A stretch of DNA of 64,000 bases from Gossypium raimondii (lineage: Eukaryota > Streptophyta > Magnoliopsida > Malvales > Malvaceae): the NCBI RefSeq assembly GCF_025698545.1, contig NC_068569.1, positions 12,462,001-12,526,000 on the forward strand, given 5' to 3'. Shown in pieces: positions 48,401 through 60,807 of the stretch. Each line of letters starts with the position of its first letter. Position 1 is the first letter of the stretch. The notes below the pieces were generated by a model, which was given only the letters and a program-made list of their open reading frames with translations, had not been told where the DNA came from and searched no databases. Position numbers and translations under genes: made by a program.

Positions 48401-49837
48401 ATGGATTTTTCCTCCAAGGTCGCAAAGAAAGAAACCAGCGCTGGCTCAGGTCTTCTCTTAGGACGTTACGAGGTCGGGAAACTCCTCGGACACGGCACTT
48501 TCGCTAAAGTTTATTACGCGCGCAACGTCAAAACCGATGAAAGCGTGGCCATCAAAGTGTTGGACAAGGAAAAAATCCTCAAGGGTGGCTTAATCGCTCA
48601 CATTAAGCGCGAAATTGCCATCCTCCGCCGCGTGCGCCACCCCAACATCGTACAACTCTTCGAAGTTATGGCCACCAAAACTAAGATCTACTTCGTCATG
48701 GAATACGTACATGGCGGTCAGCTCTTCAGCAAAGTCGCCAAAGGCAGATTAAAAGAAGACGTCGCTAGGAAATACTTCCAGCAATTAATCTCAGCTGTTA
48801 ATTTCTGTCACGCCCGCGGGGTTTACCACCGCGACTTGAAGCCCGAGAATCTACTACTAGACGAAAAAGGGGATTTGAAAGTCTCCGATTTCGGGTTGAG
48901 CGCGGTTTCGGATCAGATCCGACAAGACGGTTTGTTTCATACGTTTTGCGGGACCCCTGCTTACGTAGCACCGGAAGTTTTGGGGAGAAAAGGTTACGAT
49001 GCTGCCAAAGTAGATATCTGGTCTTGCGGGGTGATTTTGTTTGTTTTAATGGCGGGGTATTTACCTTTTCACGATCATAACATTATGGCGATGTATAAGA
49101 AGATTTACAAGGGAGAGTTCAGGTGCCCCAAATGGTTTTCACCTGATTTACTTCGGCTACTTACCAAGCTTCTGGATACGAACCCGGACAAGAGAATAAC
49201 CATCTCGGAAATCATGGAGAACCGTTGGTTTAAAAAGGGATTTAAACATATTAAATTTTACATTGAAGACGATAAAGTTTGCAGCGTTGAGGACGGGGAT
49301 GATAACCTGGGATCATGTTCGGACCATTCAACACACTCTGAATCGGACGCCGAGCTTGAAACAAGGAGGAAAGTTACTACTTCATTGCCGAGGCCAGCTA
49401 GTTTGAATGCCTTTGATATTATATCCTTTTCGCCGGGTTTTAATTTATCTGGATTATTTGAAGAAGGGGAGGAAGGGGCAAGGTTTGTGTCAGGGGCACC
49501 TGTTACGAAAATTATTTCAAAATTGGAAGAGATAGCCAAGCTGGTTAGTTTTACAGTGAGGAAAAAGGATTGTAGAGTTAACTTGGAGGGTTCTAGAGAA
49601 GGAGCTAAAGGGCCATTAGCGATTGCTGCCGAGATATTCGAGTTGACGCCTTCTTTGGTTGTTGTGGAAGTGAAGAAGAGAGGAGGGGACCGAGGAGAGT
49701 ACGAGGAGTTCTGTAACAAGGAATTGAAACCTGGGATAGAGAATTTGACGCGAGACCAATCAACATCTGATGCACCTGTACCTGCACCCACACCTGCCCC
49801 TGCCCCTGCTGCATATTTACCTTCGGATACGGAATAG
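48401..49837 (+). CDS. CIPK12: CBL-interacting protein kinase, CIPK12/19 type
   Basis: Intronless Ser/Thr kinase of 478 residues that would be activated by calcium-loaded CBL sensors and act on membrane transporters. The kinase domain spans about 22-277: glycine loop GHGTFAKV (30-37), AIKV lysine 52, HRD 143-145, DFG 163-165, activation loop to APE (190-192) with TFCGTPAYV. The CBL-binding NAF motif is intact in [11 protein letters not shown] (334-344). The PP2C-interaction region follows ([17 protein letters not shown], 382-398). The C-terminus is Pro/Ala-rich and ends YLPSDTE, as in Arabidopsis CIPK12. An upstream non-ATG extension of 12 codons is ignored in favour of MDFSSK. Intronless status fits the intron-poor CIPK clade, and the position next to DOG1-like and MRH1-like genes fits At4g18700. 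The 228-codon antisense frame is a shadow. Confidence 0.93.
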   Translation: MDFSSKVAKKETSAGSGLLLGRYEVGKLLGHGTFAKVYYARNVKTDESVAIKVLDKEKILKGGLIAHIKREIAILRRVRHPNIVQLFEVMATKTKIYFVMEYVHGGQLFSKVAKGRLKEDVARKYFQQLISAVNFCHARGVYHRDLKPENLLLDEKGDLKVSDFGLSAVSDQIRQDGLFHTFCGTPAYVAPEVLGRKGYDAAKVDIWSCGVILFVLMAGYLPFHDHNIMAMYKKIYKGEFRCPKWFSPDLLRLLTKLLDTNPDKRITISEIMENRWFKKGFKHIKFYIEDDKVCSVEDGDDNLGSCSDHSTHSESDAELETRRKVTTSLPRPASLNAFDIISFSPGFNLSGLFEEGEEGARFVSGAPVTKIISKLEEIAKLVSFTVRKKDCRVNLEGSREGAKGPLAIAAEIFELTPSLVVVEVKKRGGDRGEYEEFCNKELKPGIENLTRDQSTSDAPVPAPTPAPAPAAYLPSDTE

Positions 49838-49959
49838 ATTTTAAAGAGTGAGGAAGAGGAGAAAAGGGTAATTAAAGCTCTTTCCTTTCTCTCTCTCTCA
49901 TGCTTTTTGTTGTCCCCTTCCTTCGTCTTAGGCTCTTGTATCATTAAAAAAAAAAGTTG

Positions 49960-51765
49960 TTTTTTGTCCTTTCTTTATGTTGTGATACTTGGGTTGAGCT
50001 TGGGATGGCTTTGATATATATTTGTATGATCTATTCTTGCGTCCAGAATGGCAGATTAGATCACAGAGGCTTGAATACAAAGTCATACAAATCTCGGCAT
50101 TTGCATGTCTGGTTGTATATTATCATCAACATAATTGATCATATGAGTTAATGATACATTCTAATTTATATCCTCACTCTTTTGTAAGTTTGACTGGTTA
50201 GTGTGTGACAAGTTCAACGCTTAGCATTAGCTCTAGTCTCTGTTGCTCAACTTCTGTATGCTACTTTGGCCAGATCGCTTTTAAAGACAAATAGCACTTG
50301 CAAATATGACAAGTATGACCTGAAGCATGAGCTCTACTCCATTATTCAAAAGCCTTAGTTCTCACTAGTTGAGGGTTTGGAATAATCATCTTTGAGAAGA
50401 GAAGCAAATTTTCTTACTAGCAGTTGCCTTCTGGTAGTAATTTGTGCCATTGTTTGTTTGACGGTTGTAATCTGAATTCCGGCAGTTAGGGACAAAACCC
50501 AAATTTCAGGCAATGGATATAATCTCTTGCAAGAACTGCATTCCGTGCTTTGACACATTTGATGAAATGCAAGTTGCACAAGTAACATAGATAAGGACTG
50601 CCAAGAGAACTGAAACAAATCATTAACTTCTTTACACTAAATCTGTTAATAGATGTGGAATACAATCTGGATTGCTTTGCTACGAGGCAATTCTCCAATT
50701 GAGCCTAAAGGTATAATCGAGTCAAATCGAATTTGATTGGTGACAAGCTTGAGCTCGATTTGAAATTAAGAGTTTAAAACTCTATTCAAACTTAATTTAA
50801 ATATTAATTTTTAAACTGAACTTATTTGAATTACTTGAGTTTGAGTTCAAGCTCGATTAAACTCATTTCTTAATAATTATTCAACCTAGTGCTTCATAAA
50901 ACTCTATCTATATAGTATAGACAAAAATATATTAAAAATTAGAAACTCTTCTAATATAATCTAGATAGAATTTTCAAATTCAATAAATTATGCTGCACTT
51001 TATAATTATTGAATTAATTTCAAATTTTTTCAAGCTTGGACATTATTAAACGTGGCCATTTTGAAAATTGAAACCATACGTACAAATGCAAAATCATAAT
51101 TGAGTTCAACTTTTTCCTTTTTTTAAAAGCAAATGGTTGCGATCGGATTACATCATCCATGCTATATAAATAAGAATTAAGATTACAGGTTGATAATTGG
51201 ACCCTGACACTTGTAAACAGGCATAAATAAAAACAGTCTTGTGCTTTGAAGAATACTATAAAAAATCCTTAAACAACAAAATTCATAATTTGTTTGGGTT
51301 ATACTTTATTCTAGTTTCCTCTTTCTCGTTTCCACGCAATGCTTATCAAATATGACAATGGCAATGGCGGATGGCTTCCATTATATAACAACAGCTAGAG
51401 GGATTCCATGTGTCGGCGAAGACTGATTTCATGATAAGCCTAGTTTCTCAAACAATGTCGATAGCATGTGCAGGTTTCAACAAGGCAGGAGTTAGTTCAT
51501 GGTGTTCTTAAACACTAACGTACGTATGGTCTTGCTGCTCTTTTTGGTTCAAATTTTGGCTATAAAATTTTGATAAACCTAGAAGATTTCAAAGGAAACT
51601 GTAACAAAAAGCATACAATAAATACTATCTGTGTTGATTTTATAAGAATGGGTTAATTAGATATATGCACCCTATTAAAATAAACTTGAACAAGAAAACA
51701 TGAGAAATGAAGTGTATTGTCAGATGCTTATGCTATATATGCATCGTTACATACATACAGAATAG
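49960..51765. other. Intergenic; unrecognised minus frame at 50355-50618
   Basis: The minus-strand frame at 50355-50618 ends in a charged tail (RQLLVRKFASLLKDDYSKP) that looks protein-like but matches nothing I know; it may be a gene relic. At about 50700-50870 TCGAGTC/GAGCTCGA words suggest a decayed hAT-type MITE. The rest is AT-rich. Confidence 0.3.
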
Positions 51766-52491
51766 TTATCTCCTACCCTGCCTATTATCTCTTGTTTTTC
51801 CCCACTTATGCATGCAAAGGTGAAGCTTCTTACTCGCAACAAGAAAATCCACGCCTTGCAATGGTGTCAATATGGCAAGTAATTCCTTGAGGGTGCTTAG
51901 CCTCAGCTTGTCAGCCTCCTGCAGTATATTCGCCATAGAGCTCTCGAGTTCATCCAGTGCATGATCTACATTCCCACTAGATTCACCCACTCGGCTCATC
52001 CTTTTGGCAACCATGGCAATTGGTTGGTCTGCTATGTTCTCCTGTAAGCCGGCCAACTGACTCGAAAGCTTCTCTTCTTCCTCGATCGTCTTAATGTGCA
52101 AATTATTTATCATTCTAAGCTGCGTTGCCAAAATCTGGCCAAGGTTTCCCCAGGCTAAGCCCTGGATGATTTCACTGAGCTGGTACTCCACCTGTGACCC
52201 ACAGTGTGCATAAGTGAGTCGAATGTATGGGGAAGGTCTACAACCTGTTATCCAAAGCAAGGAGTTCTCCAAGGCGGTGTTCCATGACGGTGAAAACAAG
52301 CCTGAAACTCTCTTCTCAATATACTGTAGGAAACTGTCGAGGGACCTCTCAACCAGTTGGGCGCAGGTGTTGTCCGTTAAGTTGCCATCATTTTCGCTCT
52401 GGTTAAGGGCTTGAAGGCAGCAAAGGAGCCCAAGCTCAGGCCCCAACCGGTTTCAACTCAACGCAACAGAAGAGAAAGCAGGTTGACTCAT
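51766..52491 (-). pseudogene. DOG1-like gene with disrupted N-terminus
   Basis: The minus-strand frame 52446-51766 encodes about 226 residues of a DOG1 domain (DELAY OF GERMINATION 1 family, which controls seed dormancy by inhibiting AHG1-type phosphatases and binding haem). Blocks: FLQYIEKRVSGLFSPSWNTA, LENSLLWITGCRPSPYIRL, IQGLAWGNLGQILATQL, ADKLRLSTLKELLAILTPLQ, VDFLVASKKLHLCMHKWGK. The frame has no proper start: the nearest upstream in-frame ATG (52491) is followed twelve codons later by TGA (52455-52453), exactly where family members carry the conserved FFxxWLxxQ helix. Either this is a recently damaged gene, or the first exon lies further upstream beyond the MITE and uses an undetected acceptor. 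The position beside CIPK12 agrees with Arabidopsis DOG1/DOGL loci. Confidence 0.65.
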
Positions 52492-52555
52492 TAACTCAGC
52501 CCATCATTGTTAGTTAGCCCAGCAGAGTGGGTTTTTGGGTAATTGGTAAAATTTT

Positions 52556-52950
52556 GGGTTATATTACCATTTGGCACCTATATTTGGCTTCAATGTTCAA
52601 TTTGGTATCTGAGTTTTTTTGTGCCAATTTGGTACCTAATTTTGGTTTCAATATTCAATTTGGTACCTAAACTAAACAACATCATGTCCAATAAATACCT
52701 TACATGTGTGCTCTAGTAAAAAAGATAGGAACTTAGTTGGGACAAAAGAAAAACTAAGGTACCAAATTGAACATTGAAGCTAAACTCAGGTAGTTGTATG
52801 AGATAAAGAAAAGCTCAAGTATCAATTTGAAAAAGATCAAGTACCAAATTGAACATTAAAGCCTAACTCAGGTACCAAATTGGGACAAAAAACTTAGGCA
52901 TCAAATTGAACATTCAAGCCAAATATAGGAACCACATAGTATATTAACCC
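52556..52950. mobile_element. MITE with long inverted repeats, Mutator-like
   Basis: The left arm (GGGTTATATTACCATTTGGC, CCTATATTTGGCTTCAATG...) is mirrored over more than 100 bp by the right arm (reverse GGGTTAATATACTATGTGG, CCTATATTTGGCTTGAATG...). Flanking 9-bp words TAAAATTTT (52547-52555) and TATAATTTT (52951-52959) differ at one base and suit a Mutator-type target duplication. It lies 65 bp from the DOG1-like gene's upstream ATG. Confidence 0.7.
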
Positions 52951-52959
52951 TATAATTTT

Positions 52960-53885
52960 CATATTTTTTATTTTTTTATTATAATTGGTGATTTCACTAT
53001 GTTATGTTACATCAATAAATAATGGGCGTAATATAAGATATATTACATTCTTAAGAACGAATACAAGTTTAAATTTTAGAAACAAAATTATTGGAAGAGG
53101 AATCAAGAATCTCGAACATGGACCATACAAGAGACATTAAATTAATGAGGTTAGTAGATTTTTATATTTTTTAGGTGATTAGTCGGTAATGCAGAGTCTA
53201 AATGTAATTTGTATGCTAAAATTGGGGTTAATTTGTCTTTGATTCTATTTATTAAAAAACTGATTTGGTTTAGAAAAAAAATTCTATTATGCTTATCAAT
53301 CATTTGTCTTGTGAATGCATTATCTCTCTTTAGTTTATATTAATCAAATCAAACGATACGATAGAAGACGCTTAGAAGAACCAAAATTCACTAATGGCAA
53401 ACAAATTGATTTAGGTAAAGTGATAAAGATTACAAATGCTTAAATTAGCAACAAAAAGAAGAGGAAACCAATATTCTATCATGAAACTAGTATAAAATTA
53501 ATCAAACGCCTTCGCGGAAGCCATAAAATTTAAAAATTCTCAACCATTTAACAATATTGAAGAGGGAAAACAAAAGTATGAATTGGTTTATTAGCATTAC
53601 ATTAGAAACTTTGTAATCACAAAATACATTATATCTACTACAATTGTAATACATACGATCCATGTTACCAAGTATAAACATGCACTTCTTTTGCATTAAT
53701 GAAGTTGTGGCAAAGATGAATGGGCGAAAATATTGAAGGATTGGACAAATTTGATGTGTATAAATGAAACAAAGTGACCAAAAAAGAAATGGAAACCAAG
53801 TACAAGGAACAAAGGCTTTTTTTTTTCTCTCGAGTGGGCGGGGGAGGATTTCTATTTTGAGACAAAGAAATTAGGTTGTCTCTCC
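52960..53885. other. Intergenic, nothing recognised
   Basis: AT-rich spacer between the MITE and the kinase relic. No feature supported. Confidence 0.4.
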
Positions 53886-53889
53886 ATTG

Positions 53890-54843
53890 ATAAAATCTCT
53901 AGTTCAGCCTACCATGTGGGGGAAAGCCTTGGGGTAGCTTGCTCAGGTGGGATGTTAATTCCTTGCCTCAATTTGGAAGTGATACGTACCTTTCATTGTT
54001 GGTCTTTGCCTTGCATCTATTTGGATGCATTCATTTATAACATCACAGATCACCTCAAGCTCGTCATCTTTGAGAGATTCAAGGGTTGGATCAATCATGT
54101 TGCTGATGCTCCCTTTTATCATTTAAACATTCATCGGCCTGCCAAGTTCATTATTACAAGTTTACCAAACACCCTAAACATACGGCCATTTCTCGATAGC
54201 ACCATGCTCTGCTGAGTAGGGAAGCTTTCCAGAAATGACTTCGATTAGTAATATTCCAAAACTGTGGACATTCACTTCCGGATCAACAATAGGTGGCAAC
54301 TCAGAATTTTGTGATTCACCATCACCGAGGATTTCAACTTAGAGATACCCTCTAGGCTAGCAATTTCTCCAACCTGTGTAAGTAAAAGAGGACGAAAGAG
54401 AATGGAGTGTTTTGTGATTAATTATAAGAACCTCATGAAGCCAATTTATAAAAAAATTTATATACCTTTGCAGCATAATCGTCTGTTAGAAAGATAGCTT
54501 TTGAACTTAAGTTTGAATGAGGTAAGGGAGGATTTAGATTGTGGTGGCAATAAGCTGCACCCATAATGACCTCACCCTTGCACTCCAACCAAGATGCTCC
54601 ATTTCTTTAACTGAAAACAAAAACAAATGTTTAAGCTCTCAAAGGATCAAGGTTGAGTAAAATGTTCACCGCGTGTAAATTATAATATTACCTTGCAGAT
54701 GTTCAAAAAGGGTTCCATTCGGAGCATGTTCAAAAACCATCATCCTGCTGAAAGGGTTCATTCTCCTCACACTAGCCAATAAGGTTGACAAAGTTCTTAT
54801 GGTTAAATCGTGACAGTGCATCGATCACGCTGCTTGCCATCGT

Positions 54844-54845
<2 letters not shown>
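53890..54845 (-). pseudogene. MRH1-type LRR receptor kinase pseudogene (kinase part)
   Basis: Minus-strand fragments in order of a kinase domain. SSVIDALSRFNHKNFVNLIG is followed by a stop where the family has Tyr, then CEENEPFSRMMVFEHAPNG, TLFEHLQ and an intron. Next come EMEHLGWSARV, a frame shift, NLNPPLPHSNL, SKAIFLTDDYAAK and an intron. Then EIASLEGISKLKSS, more shifts, VHSFGILLIEVISGKLPYS, AEHGAIEKWPYV, IDPTLESLKDDELEVICDVI, QIDARQRPTMK, and a tail INIPPEQATPRLSPTW then a stop. This order and wording fit the MRH1 (At4g18640)/At5g45840 atypical receptor kinases. The extracellular LRRs and the nucleotide-binding start are gone. At least five disruptions are visible, so it cannot encode a kinase. 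It occupies the syntenic place after DOG1-like. Confidence 0.8.

Positions 54846-54881
<36 letters not shown>
54845..54881. repeat. (CA)n(TA)n microsatellite
   Basis: A run of ACACACAC followed by about 14 TA units. Confidence 0.9.
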
Positions 54882-54884
<3 letters not shown>

Positions 54885-55307
54885 CAATATAAAATTAAAA
54901 AAACAATTTTTTGTGGGGGTCTTATGATCTATCATTCCTCACTATAGTATATTATTTTATCATGTATAATCGTTTATCATATTTTTAATAAAATTAAATA
55001 AAGATGAAATCTTTATTCATATATACTATCAAATTTGAAATAAAAAATTTCTTTAGTAATCGTACTCATAATTAAAAATAATAAATTATATTTTTGAATA
55101 AAATAATTTTGGCTTCAAAGTTCCAAGATTCCTTACTTCTTTTTCATTTTAAAAAATATTTTTATTAATTATATTTGACACCAATTAGAATAGAAATTAA
55201 ACCGTCTTATATAATAAAAATGTTAAATTATATTTGATATAAAAATTGATCACGAGGATAAAAAATTTCAGGTTATTAAAAATTTGCAAGTCTAAGAATT
55301 TAAATAT

Positions 55308-55455
55308 ATCTTTGATTGAGTTGTAGCTTAATTGGTATCGATATTGTTGTCAAGTATAGGAGAACGTAAGTTCGACCGCATTGAAACGCATTTATCCTCC
55401 TATTTAAGAGTTAAGGAGAAATTATGGGTAGTTCCAGACATTATATCAAAAAAAT
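55308..55455 (+). mobile_element. tRNA-derived SINE (148 bp)
   Basis: The head has a pol III A-box (GTAGCTTAATTGGTATCG) and a B-box-like GTTCGACCGC, and is followed by a short body with ATCCTCCTATTTAAGAG and an A-rich tail CAAAAAAAT. An identical 10-bp direct repeat AATTTAAATA flanks it (55298-55307 and 55456-55465). This is the structure of a plant SINE, in wording close to SINEs I associate with cotton relatives. The TSD is still intact although the promoter boxes have drifted. Confidence 0.75.
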
Positions 55456-55465
55456 AATTTAAATA

Positions 55466-57420
55466 AACATATGTATTATAACTATTAAAAATACCTAATT
55501 TAATGCGTGACAGAAAAAATTATAATTGGCAACATATAATGTAAAAAGCATAATTAGGTAATACATACCAAATTTAATTTTTATTTGATAATTAATTATA
55601 ATTAATACAAGATCTATAATTAATTGTAGTTTTATTTTTAGATTGTTAGATATCATCTTATATAAAGTTCTTAGTTGTTGTTGAGATAATAAAATAAAGA
55701 GTTGAGTTACTAAAATTCTGGGCGATATGTAGCACACTAATTCCTACTATTTTATTACTTTATTTTACAGTAGAAAATACACACAAGCAACAAGCAAAAA
55801 ATTGCATTACATTTCTTTTACAAATTTTCCTTTGCATCCAATACCACCATATTTTTTTTTACCTCTTAATAAGTTCTATTAGATTTTGGCTTGATTTTTG
55901 GGAAAAGAGAAGAGAGAACTTGATATTGATTGAAGACATTACTGGTCAAAGATGATGTTGTGCGAGATAGCTCACGGCAACAGTTGGTTTTTTTTTTTTT
56001 GGAAAATGAAGAGTTTTAGAGAATTTTGAGCACCGATGATCTTTTGTGAAGCTCCTCATTGTGTAAAAAACATACTACTGTTCCATGCTAAAGGTATTGT
56101 GATGTACTGAAACGCTTATTAATCTATGGAAGTTCCTTTATAGACTAAACCCCCCAAAAAAAAATGTAAACAAAACCTTAATTTCTCTCCGAGCTTCTTC
56201 TCTTGAGCTCTCTCTTCGACCTTTGCTTATTCACAATTAATTTAGTTTAAGCGCCCCTCCCCACAATTAATTGTTATATAATAATAATTTGGCATGGCAT
56301 CTATTAATGTGAACTTATGTTGGGTGTTAGATAAAACAAGCTGAAAAGTCATGTTGGTATTGACAAGAAGAGCAACCACCTCAACTGCCCCTGCAACTTT
56401 CTTACATTTCTGACAGAGATTCAACTACTTTCTGGTTATCCCTACAACTTAGCGCACGGATGATGGATTGTTTTCAGTGATTTGCATTGCCCATTGGATC
56501 TTTTTTGTCGCTCTCATAATTAATAAATAGGTGGGAATTGACTCACTGGTTCCAAGCTCTTGTTGGGTTAGTTTGCTTATTGGTAGGGCTTTTTTTGAAG
56601 CTGCAAAAACTCTGCAACTATTCTGTGAATTTTCAGAAGAAAAAAATGTTATTGATGGTGCATAATTGCTTGCATATGGAGCTTTACTCTCAACAGATAG
56701 CTTATTAAATATTTATACCCGAATTAGATTTACCTACATCAGTTGGCTGAAAGTAGAATCACTACAGGTTAAAACTTGTACGTACTAAAAAAAGGTATAG
56801 AATAGACAAAACTGAAGCTTATACCGATACTTTATAATTTCGAAGAATGCTGCTTTACTATTCTACTTCAATTTTCTTGAGCTGCCAAAATTTGAAATAT
56901 GAAATATTAATTCTCGACCACTATATTATATATATACTTAAATTTTTAAAAAGACTTTTAATTCTCCATTGACCTTTTTAGTTATACCATTTTATTTAAT
57001 CTACCCAAATGGTTGCATATGAGTCTGTCATTGTACTCCCGGAAACCTTGAACTTTGCAAGAAAAATATGGGAGGTTGTTTTAAGTAGTAATGTTTATCG
57101 TATTCATGAAAAGTTATAAACTTCATTTAAAGAAGAGAAATGGTTTTCCTATTTTCTTAAAGAAATATAACTTTTTTATCTGTGAAGTTTTACAGCAAAC
57201 CTTGTTAAAGATAGTGAAATGACAGATAGACATCCTTGTGCTCAATTCAACTCCTTACTCTAGGGAGACAGAGAGGCGCCACTGCTCTTATTTTGGGAGG
57301 ATCCCTTCGGAGAAGTCTGGAAGGTACCTTTTTGTTTTTTTTTTTTTGGTGTTGTTATTAAATAAGCCCTTTTTCTTTCTTCTCCTAAACCAAAAGGAGT
57401 TGATGAGTTGTCCGGTGTTT
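55466..57420. other. Intergenic, nothing recognised
   Basis: AT-rich DNA without a supported gene. Confidence 0.4.
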
Positions 57421-57424
57421 GTTA

Positions 57425-57720
57425 ATTAATAGGTGTCAAGTGGCATGGTTGGAATAGATTCAACCCCCTGAAGGTGGACAGCATAGAGAGGCCAGGCCAC
57501 GCCCCATCATTAGACAATAAGGGGAGGACCACTCCCATATTACCATTGGTCAGGTTTGGGTCAACAAATGAATAGCAAATTTCTCTCATAATTGGATTGA
57601 TTTTAGCTGTCGATTTTGTTGGCGATACAGGAGGAATTCCACTGTTCTTAATGGTGATGAATGTGGATAGAAGAACATGTTCGGAGGTGTTGGTCGAGAA
57701 TTTATTGCTAAACAACGCAT
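57425..57720. other. GC-richer segment open on both strands, origin unknown
   Basis: About 295 bp with clearly higher GC than its flanks. The minus strand is open for 97 codons (57715-57422; includes IKNSGIPPVSPTKSTAKINP). The plus strand is nearly open across the same bases in another frame (GWNRFNPLKV, SIERPGHAPSLDNKGRTTP, then LAVDFVGDTGGIPLFLM). I do not recognise either. An organelle-DNA insertion or a fragment of a transposon or host gene are the main options. Confidence 0.3.
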
Positions 57721-60700
57721 ACTATTCTATATTTTCATTACCAAAACTTTCTTATAGCTTTACTTTCCGGTTGGTATTCGTACATTATTTATTTATTTAT
57801 TTTTAAGTTGGGTGATCCCCACGAGCTGGAAACCCGATAGAGTGCTGGAGGTGAATTCGAATTCCTTATGAACCGTCCCACGTCGTATATAATGCAACCA
57901 TATATTAGGTTCCCACTTTTCACATCAGTTGATGTTAGATGCCTGAAATTATTTCCCAAATCAAAGCACCGGCCCTTTCGATAAGGCTGTAGCCAAACCA
58001 CATGATACACGCGTATGCTATAGGTTTTTACATTGAAAATCATGAGCGGTAATCATTGAAACCCGCCGATACCAATCTCTATTTTTACTTGATCGTACAA
58101 TGTGCAATAACAGTCGGAAAATAAAATTAATACCTGGCTACCACTGGCAGGAGTTGAAGATGATATAAGTTTCATGAAAAGAAATAAAGAATTTAGGTCC
58201 TTAAAACAGTGAAAAACGTTCAAGTATCATGTAGCTCAACCTACCAGTACTGTTGCTACTGTTTGTAGTAATAGACACTGGGCGAGTGAACGGCAGAATG
58301 GCAAGGCTCTGTCGTAATTTCAGAGTTTCTCTAAATGTGTAGTTACTTGACCTCTGCCCTCTGCTTTTGTGTACCAAATTCCGTGAATGTTTCTGAGCGA
58401 TCAACCAGGACAGGAGATTAGTTTTACATACAATGAATTAAGTTTTTGGCTGTCTCCCATGATCAATCAAGTAACTAATTTGAAAGTCAAAACGAACGCC
58501 AAGAATAGGTGTCAACTTGGAATACCATATACTCCTTTTTTTCTTGTTCCAAATATATTAATCTCCCTGGGCACATGATGAAATCAAATCAATTGTAATT
58601 TGTATATTACTAGTACGCTTTTCTACAAAAAGTGGAAATCTGGGATGATAATGAAGCAGCAAAAAGCGTAAGAAAAAGGAGATTCCACATATATATCCAG
58701 TGTAAAGTGTCAACGTGAAAAGGTCTCCCCATCTTATTGTATAGTAACTAAGCAGCATAAGAAGAGTTGTTTCCGATTCATGTCAGCAACTTTTTCACCG
58801 TAATTGATTTGAAAAAAAGGTTCCAATGATGGATACGTATTAATATAAAGTAATCAAAGTTGAATGTAGCTACCAATATTTCAATTCAATCATAAGATAT
58901 ATGTAGACAGAAATATTAATGTTTATCAGCCTGCAATGAGTAGTAGTCTATTTTCATTGGGCCCTAATATATAATTGAGAATAGATTTAGGTTAGATGTT
59001 AACCAACTTCCAATTCTACAAATTATAATTGCAAGTAAGACCACTGAAGCCTCCTACATCAACCGTTAATTACTTGTGTTATTTCTCGTCAAGGCTACAC
59101 TTCAACGGCTTGTTTTTGCATCAACATTTCCAAGGGACCTTCATATTTGACACGTACCTATATAATGAACGATGAGTAGTGTAAATTGAACCTAAAAAAG
59201 TTAAAATAAGGTGACGCAGTCTTTTCTAGGATAAATAAGGTTTGGCCTTATTTATTTATTTTTTTCGCATCAAAGGTTTATATATATAGTAATATGGTGA
59301 TACTGGTGAGGTTCATAAATGTGTAATTTAAAAAAGGTTAAACTATGTCCACCATAGAGTCTAACAGTAACTATTTAAGCTATTAAGTAGTAGATGGGAT
59401 AGTTCCTTTTAACTCAGAGCCACTCAAGTCTAAATTGTTGCAACTACTCATGTGAGTATATTACTCTTTTCTCATGAATGATTGTTTCCTAACTCTTCAC
59501 AAAGGACACAACTGCTTTGATTGTACGCACTTTATCGCCCAAAGAAAAACATGCAAAATGGTTCTCTTTTGATATATCTTAAATTCTGGGTTAATCAAAT
59601 TTATATTTTGGAGTCGGTTATAAGAAACAGAATAGAGTATTGGATACTGAAGTTGATTTATGGATTTTTCAGCATGAAATGGTCAAAGCAAAGACAAAAT
59701 AATTACTTCTTTGAAATTAAGATTCGCATGGATTTGAACAAATTAAAAAAAATGCATGTCAACTCCCCACAAGAAGCTCCAATGTCTGATAAACCCATTA
59801 TTTTAACGTTTAATTTTGGGAATAGTAAAGATGAACATGTCGCACATACTCAGCTACTTTTTGGATATGTCATTTCACTTTTTAAATTTACCCATAGACG
59901 ATGAAGACAAATTAGTCCAATTTATAAAGTAGTTCCCTTTGGGAAAAATAATAAATATACAGCTACTTTTGTTAATGCGCTTCAACTTTAACTAACACCT
60001 GTCTATTAATTTCAGTAAATATGGAATTTCTATAACATCAATTATATGATTATTTTGACCACTTAATTAGTGTGAATATATCACTATTTTCTAAAGTTAA
60101 TTGTATAAATTAAATCAACAAAACCACTTAATTATGTACATTTTGTGTCAGTGGTCAGTGGAGCAAACTGGTTATCTATATAATGTTTATTTATTTATCT
60201 ACCCAACCAAATATTTCTGTTTTTTTTTTTTTGGAGGATAAAATTAATGGGCCGGGATCTTTTTCTTTTTGCATTTTGGCATGTATGGGAAGTCTAAAGC
60301 TAAAATTAATTTATGACCAGACAATGCCCTAAGCCCTAACATATTATAAGAATTCTTAACACATTCATTTCACCCACTTTTTTCCCCTCTTTCCCAAGGA
60401 GGTGAAGAAGATTCAAGAGCTAAAGTACTCTTCATGACTCTGCTGCTTGCAAATCGAGAAAACTAAAATGTTTGGAAAATGATTGAGAGCAACTTGTTTG
60501 AATACAAGAGACGAGACCTACCAAAATTGACAAAGTCTTGCAGCACTTGCTCGCCATTTGCGACCCCACAATAATTCTAGTCCTGGAATGACTACCAGAA
60601 AAGTTTTTTTTTTTTTCCCTCCTATACGAAAAACCAATGAACTATATATTGTCAAAGTCCTAGAAGCATATATTTGCACTGAAAATTAAAGATGTGTGAG

Positions 60701-60770
60701 TGTGTGACTCTAACACAATACGAACATGGGAACAAGACAAAGGTGCTATTATGATCCAAGAAGAATTAAG
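57721..60770. other. Intergenic, nothing recognised
   Basis: No gene supported. The piece 57810-58060 is also GC-richer than average and may belong with the segment before it. Confidence 0.35.
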
Positions 60771-60775
60771 AAACC

Positions 60776-60776
60776 A

Positions 60777-60806
<30 letters not shown>
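60776..60806. repeat. (AAT)n microsatellite
   Basis: About ten AAT/ATA units in a row. Confidence 0.9.

Positions 60807-60807
<1 letters not shown>

Noticed and set aside
49258-49944. 228-codon minus-strand frame
   Set aside because: Antisense shadow of the CIPK C-terminal half; Ser/Pro-rich with no domain.
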